Assembly: GCA_037893245.1 (NCBI GenBank)
Contig: JBAIAA010000669.1
Span: 1,426,001 to 1,490,000, forward strand
Length of the DNA stretch: 64,000 nt
Reading direction: 5' to 3'
Source: Crossaster papposus
Taxonomy: Eukaryota > Echinodermata > Asteroidea > Velatida > Solasteridae
The notes beneath the pieces are model-generated. The model searched no databases and was not told where the DNA came from. It saw nothing but the letters and a program-made list of their open reading frames with translations. The position numbers and the translations under genes are program-made. How positions within the stretch are numbered: position 1 is the first letter of the stretch; each line of letters starts with the position of its first letter. Below are positions 13,701-26,000 of the stretch, in pieces.

Positions 13701-16700
13701 AACGTATTGGTGTTGATCGTCTCTTACGTAACTATATGCAAGAGCTTGCTCTGAATCATGTGATATAGCAACAGTGTCTTTGGTCTGGAGAAGTTAAAGT
13801 TAAACTGTGCCAAGCTGTGTGAACAAGTCATGGTGTATCAGATATTATTCAAATTTAACTCGCAAATGGCTTATAATTGATTGGTTTATTTATAAAATCA
13901 CATTGCAGCCAAAGGATGAATTGCATGAAATTTACAATATTAAGAGTTACAATATTAAAACTCAGACAATCTGAGACACAAATATACAAAAATGCACACT
14001 AGAAAAAGCAAACAGATAATAAAACTAGATAATACTCATTTGATTAATTAAGTTGGGGAGATAAGCTTAAAACAGAACACAAAAACATAATTATGGTGGA
14101 CTGCGAGAGAGAACAATATTGCACTATTTTCCATTCAGCAACCCAGTCATGTAAGGCAGAGGGCTTGTCTTGAATCTGGTAGTGCTACACCTAGGTTTGA
14201 ATTTAGGTTGAGTTCTGAGCGACATTGATGATCTGTACTCAGAATGTGGAAACCACTCTGCTGAGAGGAGCAAGCTTTTGTTGAAAACACTCTGCAAATT
14301 TGCTCTCGCCTTACATGAAGAGGTTCAAGAAATATATTATATATTACCCGGTATATTTTCCTCAACACTAATCCAGACTCAGCTTGTTTACGTAAGTTCC
14401 CGAGAAACCCTGCATGTAAATTACGCGTATATTGCATGGCCACGATACTAAAATGCACGCCGTGCCTATTCACGTACGTCCACTAGCTGGATGACAGCAA
14501 TACTTATGCCCTAGTGTAGTGGGGATTAGTAATTTACGAATTTACTCGGCGCCTAATTCGCGCATCGTAAATTCGTATTTACGAATCCACTTTTATAGTG
14601 TATTTTCCTTAATATACCACCGCCTAACTTAGAAAATAGCAGTATAGGCTGCCCTCTCGTTGATATTTTGGTATCCCAACCAGGGTCAAATATTTATGAC
14701 GATCGATACGTCCAACGTTAGCCTGCTTATTTATCTCACCTTTGGCTTTAGGCTCTGCTGTTGTTATCTACGCCAAGGCCTAGCCCGGTTGATTATTGCC
14801 CAAACAATTAGCTTGTACGCATATTTCAGGATCAAGTAAAATAGTAGTATATCGGAACACAGTCTTGAACTCTCAAGAATTATTCTTGTAGTCGTAGTAC
14901 TAGTCTATAACACTTCGTATTGTCTACCTAACTAAGCCGAGAAGAAAACGTTTTCATTTCTCACACCCGGAAATACCCAGCGTTATTGTTAGCATACACG
15001 CCCATGGGGTCAAGGTTCACGAACGCTTCAAAACTACGGTGGGTCATACTCGCCATTGATAAGGAACACAATTTGGGAAATGAGCAGGGAGCTCGTAGTC
15101 TGGTTCCCAGACCAAACAATTCTGACTAATTCGGATGAATTATTATGACCCTCTGTCGCGGGTCACCACTAATGAATTATGCATTTTATTTAACATGAAT
15201 TTGAAAATGGCACATGCCCACAACTTTATGTCGCTTAAAAAAACGGCGGTGACGTACACACATACACTGCGGAAAGTCGGACAAAACTATTTTCAAAATG
15301 GCGGAAGAAGGTGATACAACGACGATTTCGAAAAATAACACAAATATACGCAAACATTCTTTGTAAACGCTGTTTAAAACGTTGCACAGCTACGCCAGGT
15401 TTCATGAAATGGTACGTAAGAAAATAGCGGAGCTACGCAACTTTTTTGTTGCGTAATTAAGCCATAGGCCTACGCCACTTTGGAAAATGGCGCAAGCTAC
15501 GCACTTTTTGTGTGAAATCGGCTGCGGTAGATTTATACACTAACAGTCAGTCGCGGCGGCGCAGGCGGACTATAACGGTCAATTTCTGATTTGACATAGG
15601 GCCTTTTCGAAACCGTTGCTTCGTCTTTGGCTTTGGCTTCGCCTCCGAATTCCGAAATACTGAGAAGCAAATAGAAATGGAAGAAAATTGAAATAGTCTA
15701 ACTTTTGGGTTCACATCAATCGAGTGAATGTTTCTGAAGTACAACAGGCGTCAGAATGTGGCTGGAGATCTTGCAGTTGGGAGTCAAAAAATCGCCTTAA
15801 GCCAAAGCCGAAACGAAGCCAGGGATTCGAAAAGGCCCTAATGTGAAGACCGATGCCTTATTCTTGGGTAACAAGTCGGTTGCAACCGAAATACTTGGCT
15901 ACGTCTAGGAATAACAAACAAGTCTATTGAAAGTGGCTACGGACGCTTGCCTTGCGTAGCCATGTGTAATCACTCTGGACGCGCGGTCACGGATTTGCTT
16001 GCACGTCGACAATGGATAATTTGTTGATTACGAGATCGTGCGCGTCGTGGAAAATATTCTTGAATCATGTCCAGTATTGTTCCACAAAATCCATAAAATG
16101 CATTGCTTTTTTTATAGTTTTTTGGGTGTGCGACGTAAGTAAAAAAACCACACACACAATTCGGAACAATTACAAGATATATAGCGCAATCATTTTGCTG
16201 GATGCCTAGAATCATTATTTACTTTCAAATATGTAAGTAAGATATTTCTTAATAATTCGGTTTTAAAAATAAAATATTTGTGCAAATGATGTATCCTAGC
16301 TTTAACTGCATCACAAGACGGCCGTATTTGGTCTTAGATGAGCAAGACTATTGTGGTTTCTTTGAAATTCTTTTCATCCTTAGGTCATCGAAGGAAAGGC
16401 GAAAAGGGCGTGTGTATTTTGGCAGATTCAGGACAAGTAAGTACATTGTATGAATATTGTTGTCTCAACATTAACACTGCATGAACGAGTAAACCTCTTT
16501 ATTCCCGAATAGTTGTCACCAAATTAAACGTACGGATTGTTGATTGAACCTTATATTAAATTTGTCCACTTTTTTGTATCTTTTTCTTTGTATCTTTAAC
16601 GTTTGCTTAAAATTACCTGAAACTTTTCCCGCTTAAAAAAAAATTGTTTTTCATTCAAATGTAAACGTGTTAACACATTAGTCAGGTGTGTTCTTGTGTG

Positions 16701-19700
16701 CACGCATCAGACTGATTTGGTTAACATAACTTTGAAATTGATTGATATAAGACGAATTCATCTCTAAATGCTGCCTTTCGGAAACAGCTTTTAATAGACG
16801 AAATTGATCTGTAATAATGACAAATATTTTAGAGACATATTTTCGAGAAACATAACACTGTATATGGATCACCTCGAGAGGCTAGTTTTACTACACCACG
16901 TAAAGCAGTTAATAATTGTAGACTGTGCCATGTCATGATTCTATTTTCAGCGAGACCTATGAGGGCGTCTGGTCTGGTGAAGGATGCAATGTGTCTTTTG
17001 AGGGCGCCAATTCCACCACGTGCTCGTGTGATCACCTGACCAACTTTGCCGTGCTCATGCAGCTAGAATCTGACCCGGTAAATTTCGAAAACAACAGTTT
17101 CAAGATTTCAAGTTTTATAATATACACCTGCTACTTACTGAGCAAATTCCTTTTACTAAAAGAAATTCAAAATCATACCGTGGAATAATAGAAGGACTTC
17201 GAAAGTTATTATTGGCTATACACTCACTGTTCAAACTGTTTAATCAACCCGGGTTGTTTAGGTACCCGGCTTAAACAACCACGTGCCCGGTTTTACGCCT
17301 GCAGGTCACATGAACAACCCCGGTTGTTTTTGTTTAAACAGCTTTGTACTCGGCGTTTTAACATTCACTACCGGTTTATACACTTCATGCCAACGCGAAT
17401 GTAATGCAAATTTGAGGTCAATTCGTTCCATAAAGTTGGAATGTGTTCAACATATTTGCAAATTCAAAAAACAACTTTTGGCTCCCCTGGCGCCACAAAA
17501 GCACAGTGTGAACCGGCTCGCGTAATTTTTTTTCCTAGGAGGCTTAGGGGTAATTATCATAAATGGGCGGCTCTAGACCCCTCGCGTCATGATTATTCAG
17601 TAGTTTCAACAATGATGCTAATACATTGTTATTGCTCATTCAACTAGTTACACATAGCCCAGAGGTACATTAAAGCACTTTGAAAAACGGCTTCTGTTGA
17701 CCTCTCACGGTAGCTTAGTGGATAATGTGGGTTTTTTTGACTATTTTTGGTCTCCAAGTTTGTTGTTGGAGTGAGTTTAATTTAAGGGAAAATAAGGATC
17801 TGAGAATCTAAGTGTCTTCCACTCAGTGTGGTGTAGATACGCCCATTTATGATAATTACCCCTAACCCTCCTAGGAAAAACAATATACGCAACCGGCTCT
17901 AACAGTTCCATAGACAATTACACAACTTGGCAACTTCTGCTTAAACTATGTTTTCGAATGTTAGGATGTTTCCTCAGTGTTGTTTAAATAAGCCTAAAGC
18001 GAAATGCTAAGAATACTTGTACGTAGAGTTATGTACAAGTTTTTATTTGTGCACAAGTCCCTTGGAGTGTCTACCTAAGGTAGTTTCTTCAGTTATACTT
18101 TATGTGTAGCGGGTCTTGCTTGTCGACTTTGATTAGTAGAATGCCCCAGTCATAATGGTGATGTGCGATGGTGTTTGCGCTCTTGGGCCAAACACTTATC
18201 TACAATTGCCTTTCTCCACCCAGTATAAATGGGTACCTGTGAGGGTCGAGGTCGAATTGAGCGCTGATATCGGCTGCCATGTGGCCCAGGGCTTGATGAA
18301 CGGGGTTATAGCACCGCGATCGTCGTTATCGTTTTCGTTATTGTATTATAAATGCACATTGCACAATGCACATTGTTGATTACATGCCCTAGTCTCTAAT
18401 ATTCCAGATGTCTTTATACGATAGGACCCACTACCTGAAGCAGACGAGAAAGCCTTGACTATTCTGTCTGTACTCGGATGTTCTCTGTCCATTCTCTGTC
18501 TCACCCTGATGCTAGTTATCTACGCACTTTTAGGGTAAGAAATGTTCGTAAATTTGCTCATAACAACATAGCGTCCCCACAAGGGAGTTCTCAACAGAAG
18601 ATGTCTCCACAAAAAAATTGGCGTACAAAGTATATGGACCAATGCTTAATTATTACAGATACTAGGAAATAAACAATTGTGTATTTTCGTTCATGTACTA
18701 TAGGTTTTGCTGCTCATTTTATTACTTAAATCGCACAAATTCCCATTACCGATACTTTAATTCCTTCGCCAAACAGCTCAATTATCAATTCGAATTTCAA
18801 AAAGCCAACATTAGATATCAATTAAGGTTCGGTATAATTCAAATTGTTATCATACCGATTCGTCCTAAATTTGTAAAATTCCTCTCGTTCGGCAATAGGC
18901 GTTGAATAGAAAAATCATTCTATTTGACGCTGTTGACGTTCAATTTCGTTCCGTTTACTCTGAAACGTTACGGTTTGGAAATTAATTTTAATTAACTGAC
19001 CAAAGTGTTAAAATAAATGACAAGAAATGAATTTGCTTTTTAGATTCTACGCCGATCACCTAGTGAGGCGAATTTCACGAATTTAGCACGAATCGGAATG
19101 CTACCAAATTGAATTATAGGTTACTGTACCTTAATAAATCAAATCTATTGGTAACTTTTAGAAATTGAAATTTGAAACTGAGCTCGGCGAGGTTCGCAGA
19201 CGAAATTAACAATTCGTATTAGGGGATTTGTGCAAAAATAATGTTAAAAATAGCCGGGACTACATAACCCCCCGGGGACAGAAGCACAATAAGCGAACAA
19301 TAGATCCTTTCAGTACTCGGGCGTTCGTTTTGTTAAAATCTGTCCCCTGTTGTTAAAGTGTACGATACGTCTATGGGGTTAGGTTATAGTGCAGGAACAA
19401 AGGGAAACACAATAGGGGATTCCCGGTCGTTATAGCAAAACACGACTACATGAACCAAACTTTGTTTTCATTTTGACACTGAATTTTAGTCGTTCTTTTT
19501 TTTTTTTCGTTTATTATTTATTTTTGTGAAGGATGTACAAGTCTGAACGTGGGATGGTTCATACCAACCTGTGCGTTGCGTTGCTGATTTCACAGCTTAT
19601 ATTTCTGACAGGGATCGACGCTGTGTCAAACGTGAGTTTGGTTGGAATCTAAGTGGCAAGAATACTATTCTCAATCATGTGTTTAAATTCGCTACCTTTA

Positions 19701-22700
19701 TGGAATAAAGAAAAAATGAATGAAAAGGTATCCACAATGAAATTTTATAGTGGAGGATATCTCCACAAGGAATCTCATATAAAGCAAGATATGAGACGGA
19801 GGGAACCACCCCCCTTTTTTTACGGCGAAGCGACTAGCAGAAATAGTACGGTGGCACGTCGGAGGGTTAATTAGGTTTTTCTAGTTATTTAAAAAAGTTA
19901 TTCCCTTTGATTTTCACCCTGGTTCATTTCATTGTGGTTTCACCCCTTCCTTGTTTGTTCCCCAACTAGGTTTTCACCTTTTTACCCTTTGTTCTGTCTT
20001 TGATCCTATACTCACTCTGGCCTCTTTCATTACTTCGCCTAATCCTTCTGTTGTTGGTTCATCCAACCGACTTCTGTATCGCTCTTTTGTGTTTCTTCTC
20101 CCAACTATGTCATGAATAAAACATTTATATTATTATTCATGCATTATTCATGATTGTGTCTCTGTAGCCAATAGGCTGCAAGGTCGCCGCGGGCCTGCTA
20201 CACTACTTTCTGCTGGCCTCGTTCAGCTGGATGCTGGTAGAGGGCGCCTTGCTCTTCGCCAGCGCCAAGTTTGTGGTTCACCGGCAGGTTCGTCCCTGGA
20301 AGCTCTTGCTGCCCGGCTGGGGTGAGTGCAATGCACAATGGGGCCGAAACCTCAGCGCTGCGTGGATATCGTAGTTGATGTCTTTACTTAGTGAATTAGT
20401 TGACTTCTTTTTAAAGTAGTTTTTTTTCAACAATTACTTTTTACTTCAGAAACAAAGCAATCAGTCTAAAAAAAAACACCACAAACTAATCTTTATTCTA
20501 TTCAAAATTATATTCTACCAGTCTTTTTGACTGGTAGACCCGCGAACGTGTGGCGGTATAGAGTGCAGTGCAGGTTCAAATTGTGCAACAGCGCGTGACT
20601 GTATATTACCGCTGTGATATGAAAATCAGACTGCTGTGAACATCTGACTTATTTTCCCTATTATTTGTTAAATTATTGGCCTGTTCTTGTTTTTTCTTAA
20701 TACTTTTCCAGGCGTGCCCGCCGTAGTTGTGGCAATCACTTTTGCTGTAGCTGGAAATGATTATGGATCAAAAACAAAGTAAGTCAATATTACGACTGTC
20801 AATGCGCACTGTTTGGAAAAGGACTTTCGTTTATTTGCAGCGTATGCACAGCGTATATAATGTGTGCTTAAGTCGAGTACACAGACTAATTTGTTTAACA
20901 TAAGTTTTAAATTGATTGATATAAGACGAAATCTGTAAATATCATGCCTTTCGGCAACAGCTTAGACAAATTTAATCTGTGATGACAAATTATCTTGACC
21001 CGGTGTTTAAAAAGCGTGGTCAAACTAAATTGGTTTGGTAAAGGTGTGATGTTGTTCTTCTCGGACTAAACTGGATGCGAGAATTAGTGAATTTGAATGA
21101 AAATGTTTTAAAATAACCGGGAAAACCTATTATTATATAGATTATACAATATGGCACGGTCTTGAAACCGTGCGTGGGAAATGCTGTGCTAACGTCTAGG
21201 ATTAAATTAAATTCTGATTTCGTTTTGTCTCGTAGATGCTGGCTTAATGGCCAAACTACTTGGGCGTTTATCGCCCCTGTCATCTTTGTGGTAGCGGTAA
21301 GACAGTTCAACTTCCATCGAAAAATAATATAATATACGCGCGCTGCTGTTCCGGCACCACATAAAGCTGCTCTCACACTCTGCCGTGTAGGCCTACCGTC
21401 CACCTGCCGGGAAATGCTGTGCTAACGTCTAGGATTAAATTAAATTCTGATTTCGTTTTGTCTCGTAGATGCTGGCTTAATGGCCAAACTACTTGGGCGT
21501 TTATCGCCCCTGTCATCTTTGTGGTAGCGGTAAGACAGTTCAACTTCCATCGAAAAATAATATAATATACGCGCGCTGCTGTTCCGGCACCACATAAAGC
21601 TGCTCTCACACTCTGCCGTGTAGGCCTACCGTCCACCTGCCGGGCTATTAAAAAACAACAGAGTCCAGAACGTTGGGTTTTGAGCGAACTTGTCCCCGGC
21701 CGCAAATTTTTTAAAATCTTTTGACCGTTTCGTTGCCATCTTCTGACCGTTCTCACCGGGCGCATACCGGGTGTTGAACGTGCTTCTACCGTCTTCACCG
21801 CCCAGATTGACTTTTGTTGAAAATTTGGGCCGTTTCCATACCGGGCCCATACCGGGTCTCGAACGTGTGCACCGGGTTTGTAGCAGCCACCTACCAGTCA
21901 CTTAGCGTCCCCTCACCGCTCGGAGCGTTCTGTGAGCGAGTCCCAGGACTGCTGACGTCATGGCACGACTGCCATAAATACCCCGATTTGAACGGCAACG
22001 GTCAGTCCGCTCTCCATTTGTCTATATGTACCCAATAATTAGTGACAAACGGTGGCACACGGTGACAAAAGTAAATTTGTTGGTAATGGCACGTTCATAT
22101 GACGCTACTGTGAAGGTAAGGACACGTTATGGACCCGTTATAGGACGTTATGGGAACGTCAAGGCGTTAACAGGATGTTACCCATGCGTTAGGGAGGCGG
22201 CGCCGTCAGAATCAGGCGGTACCGCTTTGGAAACACCCGTTGGCAGTCCGGTATGAACACTGTAATGAGGACGGTATGAATACGTTATGAAGGCGGTGGC
22301 ACGGTATCAACACGTTCATGACACGTTCACAACCCGCTTACAACCCGTTGCAGACGGTGGATTTTTTTTTGCCCGTTCATCACCGTTCTGTAACGGGTTA
22401 TGAGCGTGTTGTGAACGTGTTCATACAGTGTGACCGTTTTCATAACGTATTCATACCGTCCTCATACCGTTCAACACCGTCCTCTTGCCGCTTACTTGCG
22501 GCCGGTGCCAGCCGGCCAAAGTTTTGAACATGCCCAAAACTTTCGCCGGGTCCCACCGGGTGTAAATAAGCGCCAACGCCCTATTAACGTGTTGCCCGCT
22601 TTGATAACGAACCACCGTGTGCCCTCGCCATTCTCCACCGTCCCCAGACATTTTCGCGCACGGTGGCACACGGTAGGCCTACACGGCAGAGTGTGAGAGT

Positions 22701-23025
22701 CACTTAACGACCGAGGGGCGAGACACAAAGGAGAACAAAGGAAACAAATCCTCGATCTGAGCGAACGGGATTGGGTATAGTAAAGGAACAAAGGAAAACA
22801 CAATATCGATCCTCGATCGTTATGTGATTCACGACGGGGTGCGCATGTCGCACGCGTTGTGGACATTTTACAAGACGTGCCTGTGGGCGAGCCTATTTGT
22901 CAAGGGAAATGGAGCTCATCATAATTATGACATGCGCACTAGTTGCTGGACTTTTGTATCTACTCGTGTGTATTACTGACATAGAAATAAGATATAGTGA
23001 AATTACACACTTTTGGTTTGATGTA

Positions 23026-23058
<33 letters not shown>

Positions 23059-26000
23059 TCTTTCTGGTAATGAAACCAAGGATCCTTCAAAAGCGTAACT
23101 CGTAAGCCTGAAGAAACGTACAGAGAGAAGACAATGAAAAAAACGTTACATTCTTTAGAGGTGGGAGGAAAACTCCAGAAGAATATCCTGGAGAAAAGCC
23201 ACGGAATCAAGACAGGGACTGAAAACTTAATCGACATAATTGGCCAAGACCGGATTCGAACCCAAGTCACAGCGGTGGAAAGCGTGGAAAGAACCGCTAC
23301 GCCAACCTGACGTTAACATCTGAACTATTCAAGTTTAACTATTCATCCAAAACTGATTCCATGTACTTCCTACAGATGTAATGTGCCAAATCAAGTAAAT
23401 TCTGTCTCATATGCATTGTGTACATGCATTTATTCAAACAAGAACGTTGAGTATGCACGATTTAGAGATATTGTATTGAGAGCTTATTATTAATTAAATC
23501 ATAATTAATTTTGAATGATTACATTACAGGTAAACATGATCTTTTTGATCTTCGTTTTGGAATCCCTGGTGAAACTAAAATTTGTGAAAAACGGGACAGA
23601 ATTCACCAAAATAAGGTAATATACAGCAACAATTTTTTTTTTAAATCCTTATTTTCAAGTATCTCATGATACTAGTTTTCACATAATGTGACGGGCTGGT
23701 TTCTTATAGTTTTAAACATTCAATCACTACAATTTTAGTAAACTCTCTAAATGTAAAAGAGTGACCAGCTCACTTTCAAAAACAGTGAATCTCTAGATAT
23801 TTCTCTAGATATTTTTGATAATCAAAATGTTGCCGTTAAATCAAAATAGGCACTATTATGTGCCATCGCAGGGTTAAAAATACTGTTAAAAGATTTTAAT
23901 CTTACCTTTCCTTGGGTGTGTTCAAAATCACATAACAATTTGATGAAATTGTGGAATCAAAATTAGATGTGCTTTGGGGTATTTTATTCTAAGAAGAAGA
24001 CAAAACAACAAGCCAGAACACCCAATTCTTAAAATATAAGCTTGTGAATGAGCCAGTTTGACCTTTGGCCCCCTAGAGTTGTGGCGAGGGCGCTGTTGGT
24101 CGTGCAGCCGCTCATGGGTTACACCTGGCTCTTTGGTCTTGGTGTCAATGCCCCCGACGACGCCAAACTCCTGTTCTCCTATTTCTTCGTCGTACTGAAC
24201 TCGTTGCAGGTAATCAAACATTTGAATCAATATTTCGCAGGGGGAAAAGATTTTAAATTTTACAAGCGAAATGTTGAAAAAAATATACTTTGTTAGGACA
24301 CACCTCTTGCTGGTTTTGTATTCTGATTGGCAGAAACACAGTCACGTGGGGCTCACTAATACTGGTTAATTATAGCGCTCTCTCAACGAATCATGATACT
24401 CCTGTTATATTTTTGAGAGATGTGCGTTATAAAACACATGTGGACAAGAACTTTATTCGGTCACTATTGCACACGTCTATGTCCCTTATGAGTGACCATT
24501 AGAGGGTCCTGTTTCCCTCGTCATTCGGGGGCGGGAAATACGACCCTCTCCTGGTCACTCACATTTCCTCGGGGCTCATAGACGTTCACTAATGACCCCA
24601 ACATTAAAATCACTCCATAACATTATTATCACTCGTGTTATTGTTCCGCACTGTTTTTGTGTTGTTGAACCGTACTAGTGCCCTTGCCAAGACTGTTTAC
24701 AATTTACCTTCTAATTGTGTCACCCTATAGGGCGTGTTCGTCTTTTTTTTTTTCTGCCTGAACATGGAAGAGGTGAGTTCTTAATCACTACACTGTTGGT
24801 CTTCTGTTTACGATACCACTTATGGTCATTATTATGAGCAAACAGGATGTGGGCACCCATGCTGTACAGAGTCGTATACTTATATGAAGCGCAGTGACCA
24901 ACCACTGGCCCCTTCGGCAATATAACCGGTCCTTTCTATCTGCCATCATCCCTGTGTGTAACAATCTACCAGATGAAATAGTCGTTCAACCTCACCACAC
25001 TGGAAACAAGAACGTTAAGTTCCCTCCGGTTCTTTTCAGAATCACACATCTCACTAAAGAGAATTACCACATGCTGTTACCCAGGGTTGTAACGAGTCGA
25101 GTCGAGTCGAGTCGAGTCGAGTCATTTTTTAAAAAAATGACCCGAGTCGAGTCATTAGGCCAAGAAGGTCGATTCGAGTAGAGTCGAGTCACAGTGTGTA
25201 GTCCTGTCGAGTCATGTATTTAGCTCGAACCAATTCGAGTCACAAATATTTGAATACTACACAATAAATAAACACATGCTACAGAAACACTAGGTGGAAG
25301 TTCACGACACGGTGTATGTTTGTTGTATCTGGAGGAAGGAAAACGGACGGCCGCTGTATATGCATACCATGTACTGTATGCACTTATGTACATAATTATT
25401 CACTAACATAAACGTGACGTGAACATAAACCGGGAGACTCGAGTCTTATTGGCCTTTACCCGAGTCGAGTCGAGTCATTCTAATTAGGGACTCGGGTCGA
25501 GTCGTTTACTGATCGGGACTTGAGTCGAGTCGAGTCGCCAACAATAATTGTGACTCGAGTCCGATTCGAGTCGAGTAATTGATTCGAGTCATTACAACTC
25601 TGGTGTTACCGCAAACTACTTATATTGCATTTTCGCCACGCAAACCTTTAAATCTGTTAATTTTGCATTGTATTCTCATTCGTGTATGTTATTGTTAGGC
25701 ATTTGCTTTTGCTTTGTAAGTATAACGTGTTGCTATACGTTGGAAGTGGACATCATTATAATTTGTTATGTTTATCTTCGAAAACAAAACAAAACATGAA
25801 TGCACAAAAAACAGGATACTTTTGTTCAATTTGTGCCTCGGTCCGTCCTTTCGTCCAATCAGTCAGGCAGATTGGTGCACAATTTGATAGCATTCTTTAC
25901 AGCTAAGTTGATGATAAAAACATGACATTTGCCACACAGTCAAAGTATGTCATGAGAAAGATATTTGGCGATAGGGCCATCGCAGAATACAGGTAGAATA

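Noticed and set aside
21020-21901. Minus-strand frames of 91-141 aa
   Set aside because: They run across the 233-bp duplication and the foldback element and simply repeat the same peptide twice; no domain and no splice logic.
25082-25602. GAGTC array considered as a CRISPR-like repeat/spacer array
   Set aside because: The unit is a 5-mer without regular spacers, inside a transposon with TIRs and a near-perfect 8-bp target duplication, in a eukaryotic intron.
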